A stretch of DNA of 64,000 bases from Cyathus striatus (lineage: Eukaryota > Basidiomycota > Agaricomycetes > Agaricales > Nidulariaceae): the NCBI GenBank assembly GCA_025738555.1, contig JAOVFP010000012.1, positions 2,232,001 to 2,296,000 of the forward strand. The letters are read 5' to 3'. The notes under the pieces are model-generated. The model saw nothing but the letters and a program-made list of their open reading frames with translations, was not told where the DNA came from and made no database searches. Positions 11,101 to 23,515 of this stretch are shown piece by piece. Made by a program: the position numbers and the translations under genes. Position 1 is the stretch's first letter. Each line of letters starts with the position of its first letter.

Positions 11101-11860
11101 ACACCTTCAAGAAATTGGTCATATTCTGAGTACACATATGGTAGTTCAGCCCCAAGACCCTCCTTGGACATTGCCCAAATGGGCTATAACAATTGTTCTT
11201 AAAACTAGAATTAGATATTATTTAGTGTACAATACTCTTACCTGAAATAGCATGTCATGAGTGACAAATGCTAGTACAAATTTGTTGCTTTCAATAGCTA
11301 GTCCAACAGAGAATTTTCACTTCTGTAGTTAAATTAAAGAGAGCTTAATATTGCATTTAACATTGAATACTTACATCCTTTTGTACTCTTAACAAGCTCT
11401 CCCAATCATTTCTAGAATAATCTGGATCAATATATGCATCAAGTAAGATAGCTATAAAGCAAAGATTGGTTATGTACCACAATTCACCATAATATGCAAA
11501 CTTACTTTGAGCCAGAGTTCTCCTAAATCAATGATCAAAGCCCTGACAGCATAGTAGATACCTCAAATCTTGAGAGAAGTTATTGGAAGAGGATTTGGAT
11601 TTCATGCAGTTAATTGAAGTTCTTTTGCTAACAGAGGAGTCTGTACTGAATTTGTACCATGCATAAATCTTGAGGTACATGATAACTTCTGCAAAAGATG
11701 ATTTTTGATTTTTTGTGCCTTTGCTTCAGCCACTGTCAGATCAGCCCACAGACCCAGCACATTAAAGTTGAAGGGGGCAGCTCCATAGTGTTCCAGTCCC
11801 CAAACTGTTGTTATGTAATGTGCCTTTCCTTCAACAAGCTCAGGCATTCATGCAAGGACA
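8145..11860 (-). CDS. Uncharacterised multi-exon fungal protein, with a hAT-like element in an intron
   Basis: Exons are legible from right to left: about 11,847-11,602 (ITTVWGLEHYGAAPFNFNVL), 11,171-about 11,000 (YSEYDQFLEGVASWIQHQC, then KTVWVGVGSCTVSEIFYMAG), 10,510-10,086 (LPTYLAFNIQKSLEFLDFKD, then INVYPVNSKADVK), 9,323-9,190 (MLFLGKTPKAHSFTKKSTKKGV), about 9,125-8,950 (AELRPLNVECIACSEWRAEF), about 8,690-8,500 (GMVGDLIAIMGNLSGWGALL) and about 8,405-8,145 (IKDLSRLFGKSWIATLLP, lysine-rich end). The last two may belong to a second gene. I recall this exon order from uncharacterised agaricomycete proteins with no assigned function. Element 4 lies in the intron between KADVK and the MLFLGK exon, exactly at a CTAATTTTAG branch/acceptor sequence. 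A TAA, a TAG and a TGA disturb individual exons in my translation, so integrity is doubtful. Confidence 0.5.
9332..10036 (+). mobile_element. hAT-like non-autonomous element 4 (705 bp)
   Basis: Begins GAGCTCTTTACACTTAGCC, ends GGGAGTGTAAATTACTG, with perfect 8-bp duplications AAAATTAG at 9,324-9,331 and 10,037-10,044. Long imperfect subterminal inverted repeats consist of CTGTATGGATCTGCGCGGA-type words. The centre is a GTGTGACACTATGCATTAA array (9,540-9,830). It is inserted in an intron of the surrounding minus-strand gene, at its 3' splice site. Confidence 0.88.
9540..9830. repeat. GTGTGACACTATGCATTAA array inside element 4
   Basis: About 15 imperfect units of about 19 bp with core GTGACACTA. 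This is the same core and nearly the same period as the array in element 1. Confidence 0.9.
10778..10998. repeat. 55-bp inverted duplication of an exon end
   Basis: 10,778-10,832 is an inverted near-copy of 10,945-10,998 (differences at only a few positions), with a 112-bp spacer. The right copy is the end of the exon reading SEIFYMAGAMYIV on the minus strand, so part of an exon has been copied in reverse a short way downstream. Confidence 0.75.
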
Positions 11861-12178
11861 GAGGGTAGAGGGACAAGAAGAACTGAAGAGAAGTTTGTCA
11901 TTGATATCAACAAACATGTGATGCAATGCAATGCAAAGCTGCATGACATGCACAGCCATATTGAATGATCAATGACTCTGCTGTCCTTGCTGTTGTCAAT
12001 AGTCAGCAATATCAATAATGATCAACTTCTTGTTATAGATATCAAATTCACACTTTCACACTTTCTTGATACAAAAATTGTGACTTGCCACTTGTCACTC
12101 CACTTTATTTCTTTATTAAATGTAATGGGACTTGCTGCTTGTCAGCCTTACTACTTTATAGAAATAGGATGCATAAGC

Positions 12179-15100
12179 ATCAGGAAAAACTGAGATTCAT
12201 AATTTATGCTAGTTAGTCCCAATTATTATAATTCATATAAGCATACCTAATTGTGTTTAATTAGCCCTAATTCACAATAACTTAGTCACAATTATTGATT
12301 CCTGTAAAAAGGTACTGTTGCCTTAGTATAAAAAATGTATAAATTGTTTTAATGAGGCATAGTTAATGTAGTTATATTCTGGGTATTTGCATTATCATGA
12401 ATTATCTCATAATTATACATATTTAACTTAATTCCACATTGGGCTTTGGTGTTACATTCACTTATGGTGAATTATTCAGTAATTATATATATTTGACTTA
12501 ATTCAACTTTGGGCTTTGGTGTTACAACTAATTATCAAAGCCATTGAAGATGGGTTTTATCTTAAGTTGTAACTAGCTGCAATTATAGAATAATTATTCT
12601 CATTTTAAAAGATATTTACATAGGATTTACACAAAAATGCAGTACAGATGTTTGTCAGTAAAACTATTAATAAAGAATGTATCACGTAGATCCAGTACTA
12701 CTTCTCCACTGCACTGGTCCAAAGGAACCAAACATACTTAATTTTGGACATACCAACCACTCAGCAAACAACATGTTTGATTAGCATATATGATTAGATT
12801 TTGACAGGACCTGACTCTGTTGCCTGATGCAGCATGGGCTAATAAAAAGCTCAAGGTACCTCCTCACTGTGAAATGGTATCTACTTAACAATCTTAAGAA
12901 TGAATATCAATGATATATACTTAATATTACTGTGTAATACCAATATTAATTATATTACACAAAATTCATACTCCACAGAGCTCATCTGAGCTGATTCCTA
13001 GCACATAAATTTTTGGATTTTTCTGAACCCAACATTTTGCGCCTCTTGGCGCTTACATAATCAGCTTATGTAAGGGTGCTGGAACATTGTGCCTGCTACC
13101 TTAAATCAGTACTTTATTGCTCTATTCATATGCTCTATTTCTAGCATCCTCCGTACTTAATAATATCCTATCAAATAATGTCAAGACAGCTTCTATATAC
13201 TCATTACAATAGAATATATTTGCAAATGACTTTCAGTAAACTTTGAGCAAAATTACCTTCCTATACAGGGAATACTTTTCTCTAAATTCCCTTATAAAGT
13301 TTGGTGAAAACTCACTCTCTAAGTAGTGCAAATATGTTCTAATGCTATTATTTCCTGAGTCCTGTGCAAATATATTGCTTATATTTTAGACCCTGAATTT
13401 TACTTGGCTAAGTGTAATTACATATGAAGTTCTGAGTGTGGAATAATTCATGTTGTAACTTTGGGGAGTCATAATTCCAAAGGTTCCTCTATTTTTTAGT
13501 TCTTTTCACATTTATAGGTACTATGGTATACAAGTATTCATGTAGATGTTTTTTTTTAGCAAACATATGCCATACTATTGTTATTTTATAGCCCATTTTA
13601 TGTCATTTTTTCTTTCATCTTCCTTTTCAGAGATTTCCCACACTTACTGGAGGCAAGCAAATAATAGGTACACCCATAGCTGCACCCCAGCCAGTCTTTG
13701 CAATACTCACAATAGTAATTTTATAATTGTAAAACACTTTATCTAACTTTAAAATTGATGCTTGTATACCTTGGACTATTAACAGGACAAACAAGGAAGC
13801 AGCAGAATACTAGTGCTATTGAAATATCTTGATCTGTGTCTAGTGAACGTGACGAAATTCAATTCCCACACTTATTGGTGCAAGTATCTGCATGTAGTGT
13901 ACATTTTTTATTTACACTTCAGCATAGCTACAACATAAGTACTGAGGAATATGACTCACAATGCTTGATAGTTTGAAACTGCTTTGTAATTGGTAGTTCT
14001 TATGTTCAGTAAATCACGCATAATATGTATCATAACAAGTAATAATGTTGTTTCAGCATTTGTCTATTTTAAATGCACAATGGTAGTGTTGCTGCCACTC
14101 AGCTCCCACTTGGCTCGGCACTGCTTACTGTCCCTGTAGGATAAAGAGCTGAGCTACTTGAGTGGCTGCTCAGGCACTTATATTACAATAGTTAAGTAGG
14201 CATATAGACAGCTCTCATCCTTATGTTAGTTCCTTAGCTTAACACCCCGAGTCCCCAGAATATATATCATTATATTTCAAGTGTGGTTTGGTACATATTT
14301 AAACTGGATTTAAGTGTTTATTCATCCAGAAGAGATTAAATAAAAATGTCTATATCCTCAGCTACTGCAAACTCATTCACATTTTCCATCTCCAATTCAA
14401 GCATCTGCTCCTCCTTACTTAGTCCCTCTGTAAAGTTAAATGCATACCCAGATCATATGTGGAATTAAAAATTGATTGCATCTTGGTGTCATCGTCTCTT
14501 TCCCTGATGACAAAAACACATTCACATGGAACCAAAAAACCCTGTATTGGAAGAAAATCCAAAGCTGCTGAAAATGCTGTTGGGTACTGCAGTTGGTTCT
14601 CCAGTAAGTGTAAATTTGATCTTATTTCAATTCCAGACATTATGTAACTATATTCCCATAAATGCCCAGGAGCAGTTAGCTCAAGCTCACTTGGAGCTGT
14701 CAGCTCAGCTCAGGATTCAGAGCAAGTCAGCAGGAGCCATGAGCAAATAATGACCACTCAGCTCAGTGAGCTGACAGCTCCACTTAGCAGCTCAGCAGCT
14801 CCGAGCTGAGCCAGGGGCAACACTACACTACAGGACAGCTGATTTCAGAACATTAGAGTAATTTCATGCATCTACACACGTCATCTTTTTTTGCCTTGGA
14901 AACATGGGATTGAAACTACAAAAGACAAGGGGCATGGTATTTCACTTTTATATTCACCATTAAACAAGCATCAAGATAGAATTTATATATAGTATTTCAG
15001 AACTATGAAACAATCCATTGCAATACAAATAGATTAACAGGACCCCATGAATGTGCCTCTTATTTGCTCTCCTTCAGTAAGCATCGGAAATTTCTTCAAT

Positions 15101-18100
15101 TAGGAAGATGAGAGAAAGAACTGACAGAAAATAAGCCATAAATTAAAAATAATAGCTTATATGTTTGTGCAAAAACATATACATGAATAATTATATGCAA
15201 TAGTACCTATATATGTGGAAAGAACTAAAAAATACAGGAATTTTCGGAATTATGATGTCCCGGGGTTATGACATGGCTGAATTATGGCTATGGCGAATTA
15301 TTCCACACTCAGAACTTCATACTTGTATGCTCAGTGTATATAACTTCTAGATAGTATAACTGCTATTTCTTTATTGACCTTAGGCTATTACATTACAACA
15401 TAATTCTGAAATGTTGGTAAAAGGTGATAACATTGAGCTCAAAAGACTATAAGAGAAATGTGGGTATGGGGTGTATGAACAAAATGGATTTCTATGAGAA
15501 TGACAATGTTCATCATGGTCAATGCAATGCGAAATTTTAATGTCCTAGTCTCTTCAATTAGTCTGACCAAATGTTCCAGTAATAGTTATCACTTCTTGAA
15601 ACATACAAAGGTCCTTACTAAGAATTATATGGAAGCTTGAAGTCAGTCTATCAACTAACTGTCCATAAATGTAAATTGACATATGTATGTGAATTAACTT
15701 CAAGAAACAAAGTGAGAAATGGACTGAGATAATTAGTATAATGTGCCAATGTTAAGAATGTGTGACTGTAATCTTACAAAGACATTGAAGTCTTTGGACT
15801 TTAATGCATATGAGTCTTTTTCATCTTTAGCATATTTCTAAAGACATGTAAGATGTCTCAAAGTTCCATGTCTCTTGTTGATGTCACTTGGTGCACTGAT
15901 GAGCACTCTGAGTATTGCTCGAGGTTGTAATTTTTTTTGTATTGGTGTTAGTATTGCTGCAATTATAAGTGTTAAAGATAATCTACAGAAACAGAGGGTG
16001 TTGAGGAGCGATTGATATTGGTTTGATAACTTGCAAAGACGATAAGTAACATAGATTAGACGTGTATGAAGGCTTGACAACAGTGGGAAGTACTGTGATT
16101 GACTATGAGTGAACAAAGGTACATGAATAGTGAAATAATGAGTGTTATGTGCATGATTAACTTCAGTATAAACATGTAAGTAAATAAATTGAACAACTGG
16201 AATATCATAAGATTACGGAAATCTCAAAAAAAACATCGATATTTTGAATTTAAGCATCTGGGAGTTACAGCAGCAAGTGAAGTTCACTTGCCGGGCCCTT
16301 CCCCTATCAGAACTTCATATTCACCAGTCCCATACCATCGAAGCACTGGGAAACTTCATACAGTATGGTTATGGGTGAAATACAGCCATAAACCATTATG
16401 GTATGGCTGGCATCCCTATTAAACATGGACTTGCAACATGCACATGCACGCATTGATGTCATGTGACATACTGGCAACTGGCTACAAGCCATTTCCATGC
16501 ACTGCCATGGCTTCCAAACACATCCTCTCTCCCTCCCTTCATCCATCCTCCCTCTTCCTTCTTCCTTTAACATCCTTTCATTCCCTCCCTCCTCTCGTTC
16601 TCCTACCTGTTACCTCATCTAGCAAGTGATGAGCATTGCCCGTCTTGCAAGTGACGGTGCTCTCCTCATCTTGGAAATGATGAGTGCCGTATTGTCCCCC
16701 CCTTCCCCCCTCTCCCCCTCTCTCCCTCTCCACTCTCCTTGTCTCGCAAGTGATGAGTAGCGCTATCTCGTTCCGTACCCACCCTCCTCTCCAATGTCTT
16801 CTCCCCTTGTCTAGCAAGTGATGAGAGTGGTGTCTAGGACCACAGCATCCCATCCTGCACTCTCCCTCTTGTCTCACCTCCCCTCACTCCCTAGCCCTTG
16901 TCATTTTCGTCTGCAAGTGACGAGAACGGGCATCTTTCCACCTCACCCCTGTCTGCAAGTGACGAGGGGGTGTCTCTCCCATACCCCTCCCTTGTCTCGC
17001 AAGTGACAAGGGTGAGTGTCTTATCCCCTTGCCTGCACCTTCTCCTTCTCCCTTGTCACGTGAGACAAGGGCAAGCATCTTCTCCCCTCACTCACAGCCA
17101 TGACCTCTCACTCTCTCCTTCATCTCGCAAGTGACGTGGTGAGGGGACTCCCTTCTCCCTTGCCCGCATTTTCGTCACCCATCTCGCAGCCCCGGACCGC
17201 TTGCCTTCTCACCCTCTCTGTCTCATCTGCACCCCCACTCACACCCATGCCCTTGTCATGCATCACATGCGGTACAGATTGTTCGAAAGGTGCCCTTGGA
17301 TCCTCCCTCTTCCTTCCACCCTCCCGTCCCTACCTCTCGCTCCATTCACCCCTTGTTGTGTAGATGACGAGTGTTGTCTCACCCCCTCCCTCCCTCTCCT
17401 CTCCTGCTCATCTTCTCTGCTTCGCTCCTCTGCCTCTGCCTCCCCCCCCTCATTCTAGGCATCTGTTCCCCATTCTCTCCCCCACCTCGTCTTGCAAGCG
17501 ATGAGTGCATGTCCCTCTTCCTCCTCTCCCCCACCTTGTCTGTCAAGTGACAAGAGTGCACACATCCATCCTCCTCTCCCCCACCTCATCTGTCAAATGA
17601 TGAGAGTATGCACATCCATCCTCTCCCCACTTATCTGTCAAGTGACGAGAGTGCATGCATCCCCCTCCTCATCACTTGCCAGCACTGCCTCATGCACTCT
17701 CCCTCTCTGCCCCTTGTCCCCCTCTCCCTTGTCCCCCTCTCCCTCCTTCCCTTGTCTCCTTCTCCCTCCCTCATCTTCCTCTCGCTCCCTTCCCTCACCC
17801 TCATCTCGCAAGTGACAATGGTGAGCTTCTTTCACTATTTCACCTTGTTAGTTAGTTTCTTGTGTACTGTATGTAGTGTGTTGTATTAGTATGGGTAGTT
17901 TATTGTATGAGTATATGTAGATGTTGTAATAGCATAGGTATACTGTACATTAGTAATATAGTAATAATTTATGAGATTTTGAAAGAGTCCCTGGACTCCA
18001 CCTGATTTCATGGAGAAGTATGGTATACAGATGATTAGTATGAAGTACTACTTAATTTGCATAGAATGATATTATAGTTCCATATAATTAGGTCATAATT

Positions 18101-18480
18101 GGTACAAATTACACATAGAATGCTTTATATTTCTGTATGATTAGGATATAATCAGCTTGAATTAGGACTTAATTAGCATGAATTAGGATATAATTACTCC
18201 TACTTAACACATAATTCATGTGAATCTTATTTCAATGTTCCTGTACCACAGCATAATTAGGACTAATTAGTGCTAATTATATACATTTAAGATAATTATA
18301 TCCACTGAATTTGGGTCCAAGTCCTAATTATGCAAGATTTGTCTACTTATTGTAATTCTTATAATTGATGTTAATTAGATGTTTTTATTATAAAGAGGTG
18401 TAATGATGCATAACATACTGGTAATTATGGTGAAGTATGCCTAAGAAGAGTAAATTATACATCTCAGTTTTTCCTGATGA
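12179..18480. mobile_element. Candidate large foldback region bounded by inverted CATCAGGAAAAACTGAGAT
   Basis: The 19-bp sequence at about 12,179-12,197 recurs inverted at about 18,461-18,480, with weaker inverted similarity further in. A second inverted pair lies inside: 13,420-13,525 against 15,225-15,330 (TTCTGAGTGTGGAATAATTC and its complement). GCTCAG-rich palindromic words occur at about 14,095-14,170 and 14,660-14,830. No transposase and no target duplication were found, so the unit is tentative. It may be several nested elements. No convincing gene is seen in it. Confidence 0.4.
16617..17830. repeat. Pyrimidine-rich array with GTCTCGCAAGTGACGAG units
   Basis: About 15 copies of CTCGCAAGTGACGAG-like words, spaced about 40-150 bp apart by C/T-rich filler. 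The word itself is a short inverted repeat (CTCG...CGAG). Extreme strand asymmetry yields many overlapping open frames rich in Ser, Pro and Leu, which are not called as genes. Confidence 0.85.
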
Positions 18481-18634
18481 ACAGCAAGAAAGTGGTAGTG
18501 GGCTTTGCCGGCCTTAGGGTTTATTTTAAGCTTTATATAAGGTTGGGTCATGGGTGTGCATATGCTACGGGATGTCTTTTAATAGCCAAACTTGGATTTA
18601 ATTTAAATGGCTTTATTAACTTAAAAATAATCGC

Positions 18635-18815
18635 AGAGGAAAGTTGCGTAAAAAAAGAAAAAGTTGCGCAAAGAAAAAAAGTTGTGCTACTGGAAAAAAA
18701 AGTTGTGCTGCCAGAAAAAAGTTGCACTGAAAAAAAGTTGCAGCCTCATGTAAAAAGTTGCGCCGAATAACCCCCCGAAAAAGTTGCAGCACCCTCAAAA
18801 AAAGTTGCGCAGCAC
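18635..18815. repeat. AAAAAAGTTGCGC minisatellite
   Basis: About ten copies of an A-run followed by GTTGCGC or GTTGTGC, each about 13-25 bp. The open frames here, on both strands, follow from the repeat. Confidence 0.9.
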
Positions 18816-18849
18816 AATAAGTGTGCACAGAAGCGGCTGATTTCTTCTT

Positions 18850-19930
18850 CTGGGAGTGCGTGGGTGGTGTATCTGATTGAGAGCCATCAGAATCCTAGTC
18901 TTTTCCATCATTTTCAAAACTGGAGCTTGAATGTCATGAAAACCAAAAACATCTTATAAGACATTAAGCCTTTAATATCATCATAGTGTATTGTAGGTTT
19001 GTTACAAGATGTAAGCAGAATGATTATAATACTACCATACGGCATTATAGGACAAGGATTATCATGTGAAATCTTATAAGGCTGTGGGGTCCTACACAAT
19101 GGGTCTTAATGTATATGACTATGTTTCAAGATAACAACAACATAATCTGATTCATACAGCGTCTTGACATGTTTTTGGAAAAAACGTAAACTGGTGTTTA
19201 GTCTGGCTGATTTATGTCAGGTTCAGTATGGACTGCCTTTAGACTTCAGCTTTGGTATAAACCGGTAGTCATAAAAAGGTGTACAGTGATCAATAACTTA
19301 CAATTAACTAATTTAGAATGCCTGAGAATGTGAAGAGTCGAGAGCTATGAACAGGTAGCGGTTATGATGAGTGTGGGTGAGCCTGGGTTAGTCGGAAGCA
19401 AGTCGGAAGTCGGACAGGACAAAGCTGCAGTTGATTCCGGAACATGTGCCGAGACCGTGCAAGATCCGAGGCATGCTGACTAATTCACCTACCTCAGATG
19501 TATAAAAGAGTGACGGGTTTCGCATTGCCTTTTACTTCAAGAAAGGTAAGTAGTACAGGTAAAGGTAAGTGAAACTTAGACCAAGGTAAGTATTCTTATT
19601 TAACGTATACTTGTTAAGTTGATAAGTTGTTGACATGAGTACTTACTGTCTTTGTATGTACATAAGTAGTCTAGTAATGAATGTCATAATGTATCGTTCT
19701 CCAAGAGGTCACAATTTCATAATAAGATTAAATAATATATTAATTCTTATAAGCCTAAACAGTGCTAACAGCTTATAATCCATTAAGTAAAATAGATATA
19801 TTATAATACTCTACTATTCGTCTCACAGAACCTTTAGAGCACGGAGCTTGACATATAATGTGTTATAAGGCATCCAGTCACGACCCGCAACTATACCCAA
19901 GGATCCGTGTTCAATTTAAGGCGGCTGGTG
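18850..19930. promoter_or_regulatory. Noncoding block with TATA box and AGGTAAGT triplet; possible solo LTR or promoter
   Basis: A less AT-rich block (about 19,320-19,560) contains TATAAAAGAG at about 19,501. It is followed by three AGGTAAGT words at about 19,544-19,590 that look like repeated splice donors. This could be a solo LTR or the promoter and leader of an unseen transcript. No terminal TG..CA pair with a target duplication was found. Confidence 0.3.
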
Positions 19931-19980
19931 CCTTAAGGCCTTACAACGCACCATAATTCTTTGCGTGGCAAACTAGGTTT

Positions 19981-20965
19981 TCATGACAAACTAGACTCAG
20001 AATTGGATCCAGAGGTATGAAGGCCAGTGAACTCCTGGGAATACTCCGAGTCACTGATGTTAATGATATTTGATTTGCTTTCCTGCAGGTCATGAATCTC
20101 AGACCTATAAGTATTCGGATCAATAATTTCTGAAAATACTGAAATATCTCAATGTCAGCTGTATATCATATTCTATTAGTTAAAATTTTGCTTACTGATG
20201 AAGACTTTTGACACATCAACCCTGCTCTGTTCACCTTTCAGGTCAAACAAATTCTTCCCAGATATAGTCTTCACGTCTGTGAGACCTAGTTGGTTGCACC
20301 ACGATTTTCCAAGAAGTGCCACCTTTAAGCCTTTAGCATCAGCAAATGCAAATACGTCAGGAAGGTTCTCTCTCATCCAAGCTAGAACACACTCCTGAGT
20401 CCAAAATTTTCCGAAATAAATTCTATGGCCATTCTCTTCTGGTCCACGAACTGCTAATCCCCTTGTCTCGTAGTTGATGATCTCAAGTGCTGATGGAACT
20501 CTAGTTCGATTTAGAGTATGAGTTTCCTGCGAGTATTAATCAAGAGGTGCACAGTATTTATAGATACAGAATTTACTCACTGGATCATATCCATCTGGAA
20601 TGCACACAAGAGCATTTATACCAATCATAGAAGATGTACTCTCTGCAGCCTTATTGAAGATCTTGAAGATCAGCATTAGTAATGACAGTAACAGTAAGCA
20701 ATACACTGTCATACCATTGGTTTAGACTTTCGATATCCAGTGTGGGCTTCTTTGAGTGCATCATCCACACTCGCCATTTGCTGAACTCCTGTTTCCTCGA
20801 ATGAAGACTCAAGCCTTTCTTTTACAATGTCGTCGACACGAAGAGATGAATTTAATGATCCAGAAGATGTAAAAGAATTGTGAGCGGTACTTGAATTCAA
20901 GATACGTGATCCAGAGGAGGTGTGAGACTTGCTTGGGGGGTGCTTTACTAACTCAGACTTGCACA
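19981..20965 (-). CDS. Uncharacterised protein (fungal), four or five exons
   Basis: I do not recognise a domain. The ATG chosen is at 20,965 (MCKSELVKHPPSK). The exon runs through a serine-rich part to ALKEAHTGYRKSKP. Short introns (about 20,724-20,665 and 20,581-20,527) separate INALVCIPDGYDP and the main exon THTLNRTRVPSALEII, then FGKFWTQECVLAWMREN and VALLGKSWCNQLGLTDVKTI. After an intron starting at GTAAGC (about 20,195), a last acidic exon (HDLQESKSNIINISDSEYSQ) ends at TGA 19,981-19,983. If that TGA is passed, the frame stays open 15 more codons to TAA at 19,933-19,935. It lies about 400 bp downstream of the integrase-core gene on the same strand. Confidence 0.55.
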
Positions 20966-21380
20966 TATCCAATGTCAAGTTCAGAGCGAGAGAGAGAAAT
21001 ATAAATAAAGCAAATGAGTGAATGTGTATAGCAGTACAGACAAGAGAAAGGATGAAGGAGATGAAGGACACAAGAAAGATATTCAAATGATTATATATTA
21101 TCCGATCCAAGAATACTTACTGCTTTGTGGTGATAAGTCTCGTGTCAGAGAACCAATGTGTTATCCCCTACAATACAAAAATAGCAATGACCCCATGCCT
21201 TTCTGTTAGCTACATGAGGAACACCATGCAATTACATCAATTGCTGCAATGAAGTGTTTCACCCTATCTGCAGCACGGTGCATAATTCACCTGCATTTAC
21301 ATACAATGTGTAGTTTTCTAGCTATTTTTGATTGCAAACTTGTACCCAACTCCTTTTCAAATATCCAACCGCATCTGAAT

Positions 21381-23319
21381 TTAAACCATCGTACTGTAAG
21401 CCTGACACCAATATAGTGCATGAGGCCTCCATGTGGCTGAAGGTAAATCAATTTCCACTTCCTTTCCCCAAACTTTAATTATTTCAGACTCTGGGTATGC
21501 CTCACCTATCCATTCATCGTCTCCTATTTGCATATTATGGGGAACACAGCCTTGATTCCTCACTGCAACAAGTGAGGACCAGAATAGATCTTCAATTTGA
21601 TTGGTGGGGAACGGACTCTGAGTAGCTGGTGACTTCACCGCCTTCTGCTTTACATTCTTCATTTGATTTTCATGAATGTCAGCAGCAATTCCTGAGAACT
21701 CTTCATCCTCATCCTCATCAGACTGCACAGAGTTGGAATCAATACCATCCCGATCATTTGCGATTCCAGTGGTTCCATGATAGTGTTGTAGAATATCCGG
21801 ATGTACACCCACATAATCATCAACATATGTTCCTTCAACAAGCTTTCCAATGAAATACATATCCTGTGTATTATGATGTAAGTATATTATTAGTAAGTGG
21901 ACTTTCATACATACATATGGTGATTGATTCTTTGCATTGGTCCCAGACACAGGCTTATTATTCCATAACAATTTGAATTCATCGCAGCTGATATTAATTT
22001 CATTCATGAATAGAAAGTGCAGAAGCCACAAATGGTGTGGATTATCCCTTTGAAGGCCATGAAGATTTTCTAGCTGAACAAAAAATGATTTCCACTGGCA
22101 GCAAAATTGCCTGCCAACTTCAACCCATAAGTGCTCTATACGTGTATTATGTGTTGAACTTTAAAAAGTTAGTTGCAGTTAAGAATATGTGTGTGATATT
22201 ACTCATGACCCCCAAAGAAATGAACCCCTATTTGGACCTTGTCTCATAATCATGTGCACTGAAACTAAGATATTTTCTCCTCCTCTGTCACCATGCATCC
22301 TTGATGGACATCCATACTGCTCAATTGCGTCCATAAAGAGATCTAAGACTGTAGATGCTCTATTGTTATCACTTGCCCTCAGAGCAGTAACCTTCAGTAA
22401 AATATACGAGTCAGTATAAGTATATATATGCTATAGGTGTGTGAAACATACCATTCTGGAATAACTGTCAACCATTCCATGAATAACTATGCCCCACTTA
22501 ATAAGCTTATGATGGCCATCCAAATGCCATAGGCTATTTGGGTGCTTTACTGTATATTTACATTGCCTTATTTCTCTCCTTCGGTGTAAAATTTGTCCCA
22601 CTGGATCAACGTGATGTAATGAGTGGTATATCCGCCACCGTTGAATATTTAAGCCTTGTGTATGAAGAAAAGCCATGAGATAATGAATCCCAACATTGGG
22701 ATTTGTTTCCTTAAATTTGCAAACAAGTCGATCTAATTTGCAATCACTTATTGTTGAGTATTTCTGAGCTATTCCATGTAATCTCATATTGTACTGGAGT
22801 ACACTCCAGGACATTCCAAGTAATTTAGATAGCTGTGTCATAGATATATTCCTTCATGATGACATTGCTTCTTTTAGGAATTCCCTGTTTACAATTTTGT
22901 GGGGATGGCCTGGTTTTTCTGTTCATTCAAAGGTAACAGGTTCAATATACTGTATTTTTGACTGTTCTCTATTTTATAACTGTTTCAATTCCATTTTAAT
23001 TTAATTCGAAATAATACACGCACCAGTTGTCTGATATCCCTTTTGCTTTTAACAGTTCAACAACGATATCAGCCATAGCATTTGCACAAGTACCCAGCCA
23101 ATTGGTAGGAAGTGGCCTCATTTGATCAGATTCCAGGGCTCGTAGCAGAGGTAGGCTGTCATGAATGATAATTGCTGCCATTTGATGTAATTGGATTGGA
23201 TCTGCCTCATCCTGTTTTAGGAGTCGTATCGCCTGATTGTACATTTCAGTAAGCGAGATGTGTGCTCGCTGTGTATTCTCTGGCCAAGTTTCACCTAGTG
23301 GTAGGGATGGGAGAGGCAT
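21381..23319 (-). pseudogene. Integrase-core (RNase H-fold, DDE-type) domain protein, two in-frame TGA codons
   Basis: Exon 1 starts at ATG 23,319 (MPLPSLPLGETWPEN). The next exon holds a helix-turn-helix-like segment (MTQLSKLLGMSWSVLQYNM). The integrase core follows: LWHLDGHHKLIKWGIVIHG (first Asp), then RASDNNRASTVLDLF, HGDRGGEN (second Asp) and NTRIEHLWVEVGRQF (Glu). The C-terminal part has HHLWLLHFLFMNEIN and ends at TAA 21,381. Introns have good GT..AG ends; one at 22,209-22,159 carries CTAAC. Proteins of this type are found in basidiomycetes and some animals and look like domesticated or fossil transposases. The only lesions seen are TGA at 22,923-22,925 and at 22,854-22,856, both in the N-terminal DNA-binding part. 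Here the usual GRPRK motif reads GHPHK, consistent with CpG decay. It could instead be expressed if those stops are spliced out or read through. Confidence 0.8.
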
Positions 23320-23515
23320 GGCAAATCAATGATCGTATCTGATCAAAGGACTGACACCATTGAAGGGTGGCTTATATGTGAGAGCATGAACATATCTCAT
23401 TGGATGATCATCTGTCTATTTTTAGTAAAACATGTGGTTCTCCAACAGTGTATAAAAGGATTTTTAAGAAATCAACGAACTTGTCCTCCTTTGTTTTGTT
23501 ACTTTGTGTTGGACC
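23320..23515. promoter_or_regulatory. Short divergent intergenic region (about 200 bp)
   Basis: It separates the minus-strand integrase-core start (23,319) from the plus-strand BTB start (23,516). Any promoters of both genes must share this interval or overlap the coding ends. No clear TATA box was picked out. Confidence 0.4.

Noticed and set aside
16434..17889. Many Ser/Pro/Leu-rich frames in the pyrimidine array
   Set aside because: All follow from strand asymmetry of the repeat.
21408..22031. Separate acidic gene in the 21.4-22.0 kb minus-strand frame
   Set aside because: It joins in frame, through short introns, to the integrase core upstream and has that family's C-terminal motifs, so it is part of the same gene.
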